A stretch of 64,000 nt of DNA from Bifidobacterium merycicum DSM 6492 (lineage in GTDB: Bacteria > Actinomycetota > Actinomycetes > Actinomycetales > Bifidobacteriaceae). Location: NCBI RefSeq assembly GCF_900129045.1, contig NZ_FQTX01000001.1:496001-560000 (forward strand), given 5' to 3'. The notes beneath the pieces were generated by a model. The model did not search any database. It was not told the origin of the DNA and was given only the letters and a program-made list of their open reading frames with translations. The position numbers and the translations under genes were made by a program. Each line of letters opens with the position of its first letter. Position 1 is the first letter of the stretch. Below, piece after piece: positions 8,223 to 17,310 of the stretch.

Positions 8223-10118
8223 TTGAGAACGGTGAAGGAGCTGTTGCGCCACGTCGGCGAGTTCAGGAGGGCATCCATCGTGACCCCTCTGTGGATGATC
8301 GCCGAAGTATGCTGCGAAATGATCATTCCGTTGCTGATGGCGACGTTGATCGACGACGGTGTTGAACGGGGCGATATGGGTGTGATCGAACGCACGGCGG
8401 CCATCATGGTCGGCGTGGCCTTGATCGGCCTGCTCGCAGGATGCATGGGATCGGTGTTCGGCTCGCGCGCGGCGACCGGATTCGCCCGCAACCTGCGTCA
8501 GGACCAATACGACGCCATCCAGACGTTCTCCTTCTCGAATATCGACAAGTTCTCCACGCCCAGCCTCATGACCCGACTGACCACGGACGTGATGAACATC
8601 CAGAACGCCTACATGATGATCCTGCGCATGGTGCCGCGTGCCTTCTCCAGTCTCATCATCGCCATGTGCATGGCGTTCCTCGTTTCCGGTGCCATGGCGT
8701 CGATCTTTCTGGGCGCCGTGGTGGTGCTCGGCGTCGTGCTCGGCTTCCTGATGAGCCGCGCCTCCGTCCACTTCCGTCAGGCGTTCCCGCAATACGATGC
8801 GATGAACGAATCCGTGGAGGAGAACGTCACCGCCATGCGCGCCGTCAAGGCCTTCAATCGTGAGACCATGCAAACCAAGGTGTTCAAGGGCACGTCGAAA
8901 CGCATCTACAGCATCTTCATCAAAGCCGAGCTCATCCTGTCCGCCGTCGACCCGGTGATCGAAGCGACCATCTGGACATGCATGCTGCTCATCAGCTGGA
9001 TCGGCGCGCATCTGATCGTGCAGGACCAGCTCACCACGGGCGATCTGGCATCGCTGCTCATGTATTGCATGAACATCCTTATGAGCCTGGTCATGCTGTC
9101 CATGACGATCGTGATGATCACCATGTCGACGGCCAGCGCCAAACGCATCGGCGAAGTGCTCACCGAAAAGGACGACATGACCGCCGCGGCCGATCCCGTC
9201 AAGCAGGTCAAGGACGGTTCCATCGAATTCAGTCACGTGGACTTCGCCTACCCGGAGGCAGGCTTCTCGGCCAACGATCCCACGGCGAAGAAACGCATGG
9301 AGGCCGCCGCGGCCCTGAACGGCAAAGTGCGCAAAAACGTGCTGTCCGATATCAATCTCAGCATTCCCGCAGGCGCCGTGGTGGGTGTCATCGGCGGTAC
9401 CGGTTCCGCCAAGAGCACGCTCGTCAACCTCATTCCGAGACTGTACGACGTGACCGCCGGCAGCCTGAAGGTTGGCGGCGTGGACGTGCGCGACTATGAT
9501 CGCACCGTGCTGCGCGACAAGGTCTCCGTCGTACTGCAGAACAACGTGCTGTTCAGCGGCACCATCCTGAGCAACATGCGTTGGGGTAATCCCAACGCCA
9601 CCATCGACGACTGCAAACGCGCCTGCGACATCGCCTGCGCCAGCGACTTCGTGGAAAGCCTGCCGCAAGGCTATGAGGCTCCCGTCGAACAGGGCGGGCA
9701 GAACTTCTCCGGCGGCCAGAAGCAGCGCCTGTGCATCGCCCGCGCACTGCTCAAGGATCCGAAGGTGCTGATCCTGGACGATTCCACATCCGCGGTCGAC
9801 ACAGCCACCGACGCACGCATCCGCAGCTCCTTCGCCGCATATCTGCCGGACGTCACGAAGATCATCATCGCGCAGCGCATCTCCAGCGTACGTGACGCCG
9901 ACATGATCGTGGTGCTTGATGACGGCCGCATCTCCGGCGTGGGCACGCATGACGAGCTGGTCGCGTCGAATGACATCTACCGGGGCATCTACGAACTGCA
10001 GTCGCAGGGCGGCGGCGACTTCGACGAGGCCGCCATGGCTGCCGATACGGTCAAGACGCCAGCCGCGACCGACGCTGCCACCGATGCAACCGCAACCGAC
10101 GGAAAGGAGGATCGCTGA
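8223..10118 (+). CDS. ABC exporter half-transporter, subunit with degenerate ATP site
   Basis: A 631-residue protein: six-helix exporter membrane domain (about residues 15-300), then an ATPase domain. The Walker A region reads GGTGSAKSTL (Lys at about 397), with Ala where Gly is usual; the signature is FSGGQKQ, and Walker B ends ILDDSTSAVD, so Asp (about 520) replaces the catalytic Glu. This is the pattern of the non-catalytic partner of heterodimeric exporters such as TM287/288 and LmrCD. TTG at 8223 is preferred because AGGGAGA lies just upstream. The stop overlaps the next ATG (TGATG), indicating coupled synthesis of the two halves. Substrate unknown; multidrug or lipid export is plausible. 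Confidence 0.92.
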   Translation: MRTVKELLRHVGEFRRASIVTPLWMIAEVCCEMIIPLLMATLIDDGVERGDMGVIERTAAIMVGVALIGLLAGCMGSVFGSRAATGFARNLRQDQYDAIQTFSFSNIDKFSTPSLMTRLTTDVMNIQNAYMMILRMVPRAFSSLIIAMCMAFLVSGAMASIFLGAVVVLGVVLGFLMSRASVHFRQAFPQYDAMNESVEENVTAMRAVKAFNRETMQTKVFKGTSKRIYSIFIKAELILSAVDPVIEATIWTCMLLISWIGAHLIVQDQLTTGDLASLLMYCMNILMSLVMLSMTIVMITMSTASAKRIGEVLTEKDDMTAAADPVKQVKDGSIEFSHVDFAYPEAGFSANDPTAKKRMEAAAALNGKVRKNVLSDINLSIPAGAVVGVIGGTGSAKSTLVNLIPRLYDVTAGSLKVGGVDVRDYDRTVLRDKVSVVLQNNVLFSGTILSNMRWGNPNATIDDCKRACDIACASDFVESLPQGYEAPVEQGGQNFSGGQKQRLCIARALLKDPKVLILDDSTSAVDTATDARIRSSFAAYLPDVTKIIIAQRISSVRDADMIVVLDDGRISGVGTHDELVASNDIYRGIYELQSQGGGDFDEAAMAADTVKTPAATDAATDATATDGKEDR

Positions 10119-12019
10119 TGCCGGGACCACATCCGAAGATGAAGGGCGCCAAGCCTGAACTGGAACATCCGATGCGCATCTTCCTGCGTCTGATGAAATT
10201 CGTGTTCAAGGAGTACGGCGTGCAATACACGTTCGTCATCCTGTTCACCCTGATGACGATCTTCGCGCAGGTCAAATGCAACCTGTTCTTCCAGACGTTG
10301 ATCGACGACTACATCACGCCGATGCTCACTTCCGGTGTCCATGATTTCGGTCCGCTGCTGACCGCGGTGCTGCATATGGCGCTGTTGTTCGGCTTCGGCG
10401 GCGTCACCGCATTCGCCGGCAGCTCGATCCTCAAGGCGTTCGTCACGCAAGGGTTCATGCGGCGCCTGCGCGACCGCATGTTCGCCCACATGCAGAAGCT
10501 GCCGCTCGGCTACTTCGACCGCAATACGCGCGGCGACGTGATGAGCCTGTACACCAACGACATCGATACGTTGCGCCAGCTGGTCTCCCAGTCGGTGCCG
10601 CAGATCATCAACTCCATATTCACCATCGTGATGGTGTTCTGCAGCATGGTGTACCTGAGTGTGCCGCTGACCCTGGTCGTGCTGGCGGTGAGCGCGGTGA
10701 TGGTTTGGATCACGAAGATCCTCACCGGCAAATCCGGCACCTATTTCACTAGGCAGCAGAAGTCCGTCGGCAAGCTCAATGGGTACGTGGAGGAGATGGT
10801 GAGCGGTCAGAAGGTCGTCAAGGTCTTCACTCACGAGCAGGCCGCGAAGGATGATTTCCGCAAGCTCAACGGCGAACTGTTCGACGCCTCCGACAAGGCG
10901 AACCGGTTCTCCGGCTTCCTCGGCCCGATCAACAACCAACTCGGTTACGTGGCGTACGTGCTGTGTGCGCTTGTGGGCGGCTGGCTCGCGATCACCGGGC
11001 GCACCGGCCTGACATTGGGCGCGCTGGTCAGCTTCCTGACCTTCGTGAAGAGCTTCACCATGCCGATCAGCGAAGTGAGCCAGCAGCTCAACTCCATCGT
11101 CATGGGTCTGGCGGGTGCCGACCGTATCTTCAGGATGATGGACGAGCCCGAGGAGATCGACGAGGGTGCCGTCACCTTGGTCAACGTGCGCCGCGACGCG
11201 GACGGCACGCTATGCGAATCCGGACGACGCACCGACCTGTGGGGTTGGAAGGATACGCGAACCGGTGACATCCGGCCCATGCGCGGCGACATCCGTCTCG
11301 ACGACGTGACCTTCAGCTACGTGCCGGGCAAGGTGATCCTGCATGACATGTCGATGTTCGCCAAGCCCGGTCAGAAGATCGCGCTGGTCGGCTCCACAGG
11401 CGCGGGCAAAACCACCATCACCAACCTGATCACCCGCTTCTACGACATCGATTCCGGCCGGATCACCTATGACGGCATCAACGTGACGCATATCCGCAAG
11501 GGCGATCTGCGCCGTTCGCTCGGCATGGTGTTGCAGGATACGCACCTGTTCTCCGGTTCGATCATGGAGAACATCCGTTTCGGCCGTCTCGACGCGACCG
11601 ATGAAGAGGTCATCGCCGCGGCCAAACTCGCCAACGCCGACTCGTTCATCGAGAAACTGCCGAATGGCTACGATACGCAGCTTTCCGCGGATGGCGAGTC
11701 CCTGAGCCAGGGGCAGCGCCAGATGCTGGCCATCGCGCGTGCGGCCGTGGCCGATCCGCCGGCGCTGATCCTCGACGAGGCCACCTCGTCGATCGACACC
11801 CGCACCGAGGCGCTCGTGCAGGAAGGCATGGACCAGTTGATGAAGGATCGCACCACGTTCGTGATCGCGCACCGACTGTCCACCATCCGCAACGCGAACT
11901 GCATCATGGTGATCGAGGCCGGCCGCATCATCGAACGCGGCACGCATGAGGAGCTCATTGCCCAGCAGGGCCGCTACTACACGCTCTACACCGGTCTGAA
12001 AGGCAAGGAGAACCGGTAA
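10118..12019 (+). CDS. ABC exporter half-transporter, subunit with consensus ATP site
   Basis: A 633-residue partner of the preceding gene, sharing one base with its stop codon. Membrane domain about residues 25-330, ATPase domain after about 370. Walker A GSTGAGKTT (Lys about 431), signature LSQGQRQ, Walker B LILDEATSSID with the catalytic Glu (about 554), and the switch histidine in IAHRLST. In heterodimeric exporters, the consensus site is assembled from the signature of one chain and the Walker motifs of the other, so the asymmetry of the pair fits. GGAAAGGAGG before the ATG serves as ribosome binding site. Confidence 0.93.
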   Translation: MPGPHPKMKGAKPELEHPMRIFLRLMKFVFKEYGVQYTFVILFTLMTIFAQVKCNLFFQTLIDDYITPMLTSGVHDFGPLLTAVLHMALLFGFGGVTAFAGSSILKAFVTQGFMRRLRDRMFAHMQKLPLGYFDRNTRGDVMSLYTNDIDTLRQLVSQSVPQIINSIFTIVMVFCSMVYLSVPLTLVVLAVSAVMVWITKILTGKSGTYFTRQQKSVGKLNGYVEEMVSGQKVVKVFTHEQAAKDDFRKLNGELFDASDKANRFSGFLGPINNQLGYVAYVLCALVGGWLAITGRTGLTLGALVSFLTFVKSFTMPISEVSQQLNSIVMGLAGADRIFRMMDEPEEIDEGAVTLVNVRRDADGTLCESGRRTDLWGWKDTRTGDIRPMRGDIRLDDVTFSYVPGKVILHDMSMFAKPGQKIALVGSTGAGKTTITNLITRFYDIDSGRITYDGINVTHIRKGDLRRSLGMVLQDTHLFSGSIMENIRFGRLDATDEEVIAAAKLANADSFIEKLPNGYDTQLSADGESLSQGQRQMLAIARAAVADPPALILDEATSSIDTRTEALVQEGMDQLMKDRTTFVIAHRLSTIRNANCIMVIEAGRIIERGTHEELIAQQGRYYTLYTGLKGKENR

Positions 12020-12055
12020 CCGGGCGCGGCGGCAGGCGCGGCGAGAAACGAGAAA

Positions 12056-12098
12056 GGCGGGCGGCCATGCACATCGGATGCATGGCCGCCCGCCTTCG
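12056..12098. terminator. Strong terminator hairpin after the ABC exporter operon
   Basis: A perfect 15-base stem (GGCGGGCGGCCATGC at 12056-12070 with its complement at 12080-12094) followed by TTCGT. It lies between the exporter operon and the convergent HAD gene and may serve both. Confidence 0.85.
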
Positions 12099-12137
12099 TA
12101 TATATTCCGTGTATGTATATGGCGAACGCGCGGAGGG

Positions 12138-12773
12138 TCAGAACTTCAATCCCAAAGACTCCAGATCACGTCGCGCCTGATCGGCGTCGGTGAACCGGAA
12201 CGCGCGGATGCCCACATTCTCGGCGCCCGTCACGTTCTTCGCCGTATCGTCGAAGAAGACGCATCGCCCGGCATCCAAGCCGAACCGCTGCAACGCCAGC
12301 TCGTAGAAGTCCGCGTTCGGCTTGAACTTCTTCTCCACGCCGGACACCACCGTGCCGTTCAGCAGCCGTTCGAGCTGCGGGAATTTCTCGAAGGCGAAAT
12401 GGAACGTTTCGGACGACCAGTTCGTCAACCCCCATACGCCGTACCCGGCCTTGCGCAGATCGCCCAACAGTTCCTCCATGCCGGGGATCATGCGGGGCAG
12501 CGCGTCATCATAGCGGGCGATGTAATCCGCGAAGATGTCCGCAAGCTCCTTGCCCTGTTCGCACTCCACGTCCGGCAGCACTTGGGCGAGCAGTTCGCCG
12601 TGGTCCATGCGATCCTCATAGTCGAAGAAGCCGCACGGATCATCATCCGCGCAGATGCGGTCGACCAGTTCGGCGGGGTAGCGCCCCTCCAACGCGGCAC
12701 GGCACTGCCAATCCAGCACGACGCCGCAGAAATCGAAGATTACATCGGTGATGGCGCAAGACGTGGAAGTCAT
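12138..12773 (-). CDS. HAD superfamily phosphatase, YihX-like
   Basis: A 211-residue HAD hydrolase. Motif I reads IFDFCGVVLDW: the nucleophile Asp is present, but the second motif Asp is replaced by Cys, as also happens (with Gly or Asn) in the YihX-type sugar-phosphate phosphatases. Motif II is LTNWS, motif III has FKPNADFY, and motif IV is FFDDTAKNV. The helical cap lies at about residues 20-85. The ATG at 12773 has AGAAGGGTG upstream; the frame extends further but without similarity. Substrate cannot be told. It is divergent from the MFS gene across 190 bases. Confidence 0.88.
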   Translation of the reverse strand: MTSTSCAITDVIFDFCGVVLDWQCRAALEGRYPAELVDRICADDDPCGFFDYEDRMDHGELLAQVLPDVECEQGKELADIFADYIARYDDALPRMIPGMEELLGDLRKAGYGVWGLTNWSSETFHFAFEKFPQLERLLNGTVVSGVEKKFKPNADFYELALQRFGLDAGRCVFFDDTAKNVTGAENVGIRAFRFTDADQARRDLESLGLKF

Positions 12774-12963
12774 CGGAACACCCTTCTGAACAACGGATAT
12801 CAGCACCGTCAGTGTAACGTACCCGCCCGTCGGAGGAACCGTTCCGTCTCGCATATGCGGCATGCTGTGAAGGCCGGAAACGACAAGCGGAAGCGCAAGC
12901 GGGACCGCCGCCATGGCGTTGCGCACATGACGGCTGAATGACGGCACCGAGTGGAGGAAAGAG

Positions 12964-14043
12964 ATGAAGCAACTGTTGAACGTTTCAAACCGAAGATCGA
13001 CGGGAATCTGGGCGGCGTTGATCTTCCTGGTCGCCTTGAACCTGCGACCGGCCATCGCGGCGGGCGACATCATCCGTTCGTTTGCCGGCGAAACAGGGGT
13101 GTGGGCCGGTACCGTGATTTTCGCCTCGGCCATCGCGGTAGGCAACGTGCTGGTGCCGGTCGTCGCCAAACGCGACTATCCGAATCATGTCGCCATGGCG
13201 ACGGGAGCCTATTCGGCATGCATCACCTGCGGTTCGGCGCTCGCGGGCCTTACGGCGTCGGCTATGGCCGAGGTGTGGGGAGGATGGCGGCATGCGCTGG
13301 CGTTCTGGGCGGTGCCGCCATTGCTGGTCGCACTGCTATGGAGTTGCAGAATCGTGCATTCGTGGCGTGCCATGGCGTTTGGGCGAACGCCTGAGGAGCC
13401 ATTCGCCGTTCCGAGCGCTTCGAGCGTTTCGGACGCTTCGAGCGAAAAGCATGATATTGCGCACGCCGGAGAATCGATGGCCTCGTTGCTGCGCCGCCCG
13501 ATGACGTGGTGGGTCACCCTGTTCATGGGCACCCAATCCTCGGCGTTCTACACCATGTCGAATTGGATGCCGAGCGTTTCCGAACATGCGGGGTTCAGCG
13601 CGACCGTCGCAGGTGTGCACCTGTTCGTATTCCAATCCATCGGTATCTTCTCCGGCCTGTTGATCCCCAAGCTCATGCATGTCCGAGGCAATCAGGTTTG
13701 CGCCGCTTTGACGTCGAGCGTTCCCATGGTCATTGCAGGCATCGGTATGATGGTTGCTCCCGTAGCCATGCCGGTATGGGCGTTCATCGGGGGAGCGGGG
13801 CAGGGCGCCTCGCTTGTGGTGGCGTTGGCGTTGATCGCCATGCGCGGACGTTCCGCCTCGGATACGGTTCGACTGTCCGGTTTGGCGCAGTCCGCAGGCT
13901 ATCTGATCGCTTCGATGGGACCGCTGCTGTTCGGTGTGCTGTGCCAGCTGACCGGCAGCTATACGGTATCCCTTGCGGTCATGACCGCCATAGCCGTGGC
14001 GCAATGCGCCGTCGCGATGCTGGTCGGGCGGTCCGACGAATAG
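12964..14043 (+). CDS. CynX/NimT family MFS transporter, apparently shortened
   Basis: A 359-residue transporter. The start (LNLRPAIA) and the later AIAVGNVLVPVVAKRDYP segment are hallmarks of the CynX/NimT family (cyanate/2-nitroimidazole type). In full-length relatives these two landmarks are separated by about two further membrane helices; here they are only about 30 residues apart, so one stretch of roughly 50 residues appears missing in frame. The second half, with several membrane segments, looks complete. The ATG at 12964 follows GGAGGAAAG. Whether a ten-helix protein still transports is uncertain. Confidence 0.85.
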   Translation: MKQLLNVSNRRSTGIWAALIFLVALNLRPAIAAGDIIRSFAGETGVWAGTVIFASAIAVGNVLVPVVAKRDYPNHVAMATGAYSACITCGSALAGLTASAMAEVWGGWRHALAFWAVPPLLVALLWSCRIVHSWRAMAFGRTPEEPFAVPSASSVSDASSEKHDIAHAGESMASLLRRPMTWWVTLFMGTQSSAFYTMSNWMPSVSEHAGFSATVAGVHLFVFQSIGIFSGLLIPKLMHVRGNQVCAALTSSVPMVIAGIGMMVAPVAMPVWAFIGGAGQGASLVVALALIAMRGRSASDTVRLSGLAQSAGYLIASMGPLLFGVLCQLTGSYTVSLAVMTAIAVAQCAVAMLVGRSDE

Positions 14044-14054
14044 CGAACGTCTTA

Positions 14055-14110
14055 TAGGAAAGGCGCCCGTCCAATCGAATCAAATCGAATCGGATGGGCG
14101 CCTTTCCTAT
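14055..14110. terminator. Bidirectional terminator between convergent genes
   Basis: A long inverted repeat whose arms are TAGGAAAGGCGCCCGTCC at 14055-14072 and a matching arm ending at 14110, separated by a short AATCGAAT-rich loop. It ends in A/T-rich sequence on both sides and separates the MFS and NERD genes. Confidence 0.8.
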
Positions 14111-14133
14111 GCTCCGCGTATGACTCGTATGCT

Positions 14134-15198
14134 TCAGAGGGCTTGACCGTTCATGGGTTTGGCGATGCTCAGCGAGCCGATGGTCGCGGTTTTCGCCTGC
14201 ACGGAGAAGGCGTCGAGCAACGGTTTGCGGTAATCGGCGAGGACGCTGGGCAGTTCGGCGCTCGTGATGATGCGGGTCGGGTAGGGCATGCCCTTGGTGC
14301 TGGAGAGCAGGCGTTTGCGTCCGGTCAGTGCGCTCAGGTCGAAGCCTTCGCCGCAGAACACGATGATCGAGATGAACCGGTCGAGCGGTATGCCGGTGAT
14401 GTGCGAGAGCGCTTGGAGATTTCTGACGTTCTCCGGCACGGGGTTGACCATGTCGCTGACGGGGCCGTTGATGCGTCCGTCCTTGCCCCATCCGGCACGC
14501 CAATGCATGTCCTGCGTATCGCCTTCGATGCGGTCGGCCATGGGTTCCTTCTCGTCGATGACGAACACGCCGTACGGTGAGACGATGACATGATCGAGCG
14601 TCGTAGTGATGGCGTGATCGCCTGAGGTTCCCGTGCCATTGGCGATCATCACCTCGTCGATGACATGGTAGTCGGCGGGCAGATTGCGCAGCATGGCCGT
14701 GATGCTTGCGGCGGCGCCTATGCGCGCGGCGTCGAAGGCGGTTCCGGCGGGTGATGGTGCGGTTGGAGCCATGGTCGCCGCAGCTGCGGCCGCAGGGGAT
14801 GCGGCCACCGGGGATACGGATGCGGGGGAGTCGAGGCGCACGAAGCCGGGAGGCAGCGGCGTTGGGTTGCGGAGCGTGTTTTCGGGCAACGGTTCGGATT
14901 CCCTGTTGATCGGTGTGACGCCTTGGGTGTATCCGTTGAGCAGCGCGGAGGTGGTGTACGGGTCCGGACCGTTTGGGTCAGCGCCGAACCCGTGCGCGGC
15001 TTCATTGCCGTTCGCGCTTCCGGTCGCTCCGGAAAGCTTCCTGATGAGTCCTCTTCTGACGGATGGGTCGCGTTTGGAACGGCGCACGGCGGTGATGATC
15101 ACGGTGACGATGGCATAGATGAACAGCAGATAGGGCACCTGATCCAACAGCAGGATCAAGCCCTTCAACAGGTAGAGGATGGTCTGCGAAATATCCAT
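14134..15198 (-). CDS. NERD domain membrane protein
   Basis: A 354-residue protein. Residues about 5-37 form a hydrophobic anchor; residues 45-170 are a disordered linker rich in Pro and Ala; residues about 185-320 form a nuclease-related (NERD) domain with HVIVSPYGVFVIDEKE, where the Asp-x-Lys-like core (DEKE) is the expected nuclease signature. NERD proteins are predicted nucleases of unclear role. ATG 15198 is preferred to the upstream TTG at 15228 because GAGGGAAGAA precedes it. It stands alone between two terminators. The anchor suggests the domain faces the cytoplasm at the membrane. Confidence 0.8.
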   Translation of the reverse strand: MDISQTILYLLKGLILLLDQVPYLLFIYAIVTVIITAVRRSKRDPSVRRGLIRKLSGATGSANGNEAAHGFGADPNGPDPYTTSALLNGYTQGVTPINRESEPLPENTLRNPTPLPPGFVRLDSPASVSPVAASPAAAAAATMAPTAPSPAGTAFDAARIGAAASITAMLRNLPADYHVIDEVMIANGTGTSGDHAITTTLDHVIVSPYGVFVIDEKEPMADRIEGDTQDMHWRAGWGKDGRINGPVSDMVNPVPENVRNLQALSHITGIPLDRFISIIVFCGEGFDLSALTGRKRLLSSTKGMPYPTRIITSAELPSVLADYRKPLLDAFSVQAKTATIGSLSIAKPMNGQAL

Positions 15199-15283
15199 GT
15201 ACGGTTTCTTCCCTCGAAATGATGTCAACGTTGACTACGTTTGCAATCATTGATTACGTTTGCACAACCGAGGCCAGTATATC

Positions 15284-15319
15284 GAAGAAACCCCTTGACG
15301 GCCACTTGCCGTCAAGGGG
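15284..15319 (-). terminator. Terminator of the NAD(P)HX repair gene
   Basis: A perfect 11-base stem (CCCCTTGACGG at 15291-15301 and CCGTCAAGGGG at 15309-15319); on the minus strand it is followed by TTTCTTC. Confidence 0.8.
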
Positions 15320-15360
15320 TGGGGAAGCTGGATGATGCCACGCCCGATAAGGCGGATGCG

Positions 15361-17181
15361 TCAGGAAATCAGTTCGTCGAACGCCTGCGGAATGGCGTCG
15401 ATGACATCGGTGGCGATGATCGGATGCCCGATTGATGAGAAGCGCTGCTTCTCCGCATGGCCGTACAGTTCGGGCCTATGCCAGCCGCGCTGCTCCGAAC
15501 CGGATGCCACCGCCGCGGCGAGACCATGCATGTACGCGGCCGCGGCGGCGATCTCGGGCACGAACGACGGGTTGGCGGACAGTGTGCCGTCCTGTTGGGC
15601 GAGCAATGCGCCGAGCATGCCGGCGAGCACGTCGCCGGCGCCGGCGGTGCCCAGCCAAGCCGGTGCCCGTCCGGAAAGGATAACGCGGGTGCCGTCCTCG
15701 CCGTCCTCGCCGACCACGATGGTGACGGCTCCCTTGAGCAGTACGGTCGCGCCGGTCAGCTTGTGGGCCATCGTCGCATAACGCAGCGGTTCGGCCTGCA
15801 CGTCGCCCGCATCGATCGTCCCGCCGTGGGCGTCATCGTCATCCGCGTCGCCGCCGTTCAGACGGTTCAGCAGACGTGCCAGCTCGCCGGCATGCGGGGT
15901 GATGACCACCTGCGGCGGCACATGGTCGGGCAGCAGATCCAACGCACCCGCGTCCACCGCGATGGGCGGCATGGCCAGGGCGTCGGACGCATCACGCTCG
16001 GTGTCGTCCGTGCCATCCGTGCTGTTCGCGTCGCCGGGCAGCGCGTAATGACGCAGCAACGCTTCGATGGTTTCACGTTGGATGTCCTTGCCGTCCGCGT
16101 CGTCGCCGGAAGGCACGCCGGATCCCACGACCCAGGACTGCACATGCCCCTTGCCGATCACCGCCTCGGGCAGTGCGGACAACACCATGTCCTGCGCGCG
16201 CTGCGGGCCCATGTATCGCACCATGCCCGTGTCGGTCCGGGCTGCGGCCTTCGCGGTCAGGACGGCGGCTCCGGGGTAGCGGGTGGAACCGGTCACCAAT
16301 CCGACCACGCCACGAGAATACTTGCCGTCCGAAAGGTGCGGCAGACGAATCGCATCCGCCACGAAATCACCATCCGTCATCTCGACGGCGGGGACGGTCC
16401 CGTCGATGTCGAAACCGAAATCGACCAGAACCAGCTTGCCGCAGGCGTACGAGGCGGGCGGCACCATCGCGCACGGTTTCATCGCGCCGAACATGACCGT
16501 CACGTCGGCGGGAATGTACGCGCCGGGCAGTGAACCATCGTTCACGCCCACGCCGGAAGGCGTATCGACCGCGACCACCAGCGGCAGGTCGGCGGAAGGC
16601 TCGTTGTTGGGCAACGCCGGGCGGTCCGGCAGTCGTGACGTCAAACCGAGGGAGGCCGCGATGGTACCGGGGATGCCGCGCAGCGCCCCGGCCACGCCGA
16701 TGCCGGTCATCGCGTCGAGGATCACATGCGAACCTTGCGCGTATTCGACCGCGGCCTGCAGACGTTCGCCGGCCTCACCGGCGGAGAACCCGGTGGCGCA
16801 CCCGAGGATGTCGGCGTTCGGGTCGAGCACCAGCACACGACCACCGGCATGCACGAACGCGGCGAACGCCGCATCATGCAGGGAACGTCCCGTCGCGATC
16901 GCGGTGACCTGCGCGCCTTCCCTGGCCAGTATGGCTCCGGCGTACAATCCGTCGCCGCCATTGTCGCCAGCTCCCACGAGCACGGCGATGCGGGCGTCCT
17001 CCACGGCGAGATCCTCATCATCGAGCAGCGTCATCGTCACCTGCGCCGCAGCCGAAGCGGCCATGCGCATCAGCGGCGTGCCATCGTCGAGCAACGGACG
17101 TTCCATATCGCGCACGGTGTCGGAATCGTAGGCGCTATACAGCAGCATTTGCAGGCGGTCAGCATCATTGGCGGTGTCCAT
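15361..17181 (-). CDS. nnr: Bifunctional NAD(P)HX epimerase/dehydratase
   Basis: Repairs hydrated NADH/NADPH: the N-terminal YjeF_N domain epimerises NAD(P)HX and the C-terminal ribokinase-like domain dehydrates the S form with ADP or ATP. The 606 residues cover both. Seen: VLVGAGDNGGDGLYAG in the epimerase half, and KYSRGVVGLVTGS, VVITPHAGELARLL and GTAGAGDVLAGM in the dehydratase half. The linker and some surface loops are long and Asp-rich (for example around NGGDADDDDAHGG). ATG 17181 has GGGGAGGA upstream. A terminator follows at 15291-15319. Confidence 0.94.
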   Translation of the reverse strand: MDTANDADRLQMLLYSAYDSDTVRDMERPLLDDGTPLMRMAASAAAQVTMTLLDDEDLAVEDARIAVLVGAGDNGGDGLYAGAILAREGAQVTAIATGRSLHDAAFAAFVHAGGRVLVLDPNADILGCATGFSAGEAGERLQAAVEYAQGSHVILDAMTGIGVAGALRGIPGTIAASLGLTSRLPDRPALPNNEPSADLPLVVAVDTPSGVGVNDGSLPGAYIPADVTVMFGAMKPCAMVPPASYACGKLVLVDFGFDIDGTVPAVEMTDGDFVADAIRLPHLSDGKYSRGVVGLVTGSTRYPGAAVLTAKAAARTDTGMVRYMGPQRAQDMVLSALPEAVIGKGHVQSWVVGSGVPSGDDADGKDIQRETIEALLRHYALPGDANSTDGTDDTERDASDALAMPPIAVDAGALDLLPDHVPPQVVITPHAGELARLLNRLNGGDADDDDAHGGTIDAGDVQAEPLRYATMAHKLTGATVLLKGAVTIVVGEDGEDGTRVILSGRAPAWLGTAGAGDVLAGMLGALLAQQDGTLSANPSFVPEIAAAAAYMHGLAAAVASGSEQRGWHRPELYGHAEKQRFSSIGHPIIATDVIDAIPQAFDELIS

Positions 17182-17240
17182 GGAATCCTCCCCTTCCGAG
17201 ACGTATTTAGAACACACTGTAGTACATGCGCCGATACGGG

Positions 17241-17285
17241 AACGCCCGATGCGGCCATGGCGCGGGGCCGGCCGTATCGGGCGTT
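17241..17285 (-). terminator. Possible terminator after the MetE-like gene
   Basis: Inverted repeat AACGCCCGAT (17241-17250) and ATCGGGCGTT (17276-17285) with a 25-base GC-rich loop. It lacks a clear T run, so it may be a weak or factor-dependent terminator. Confidence 0.4.
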
Positions 17286-17310
17286 GCTCGTATGGGTGTA
17301 TCGGTTCGGG

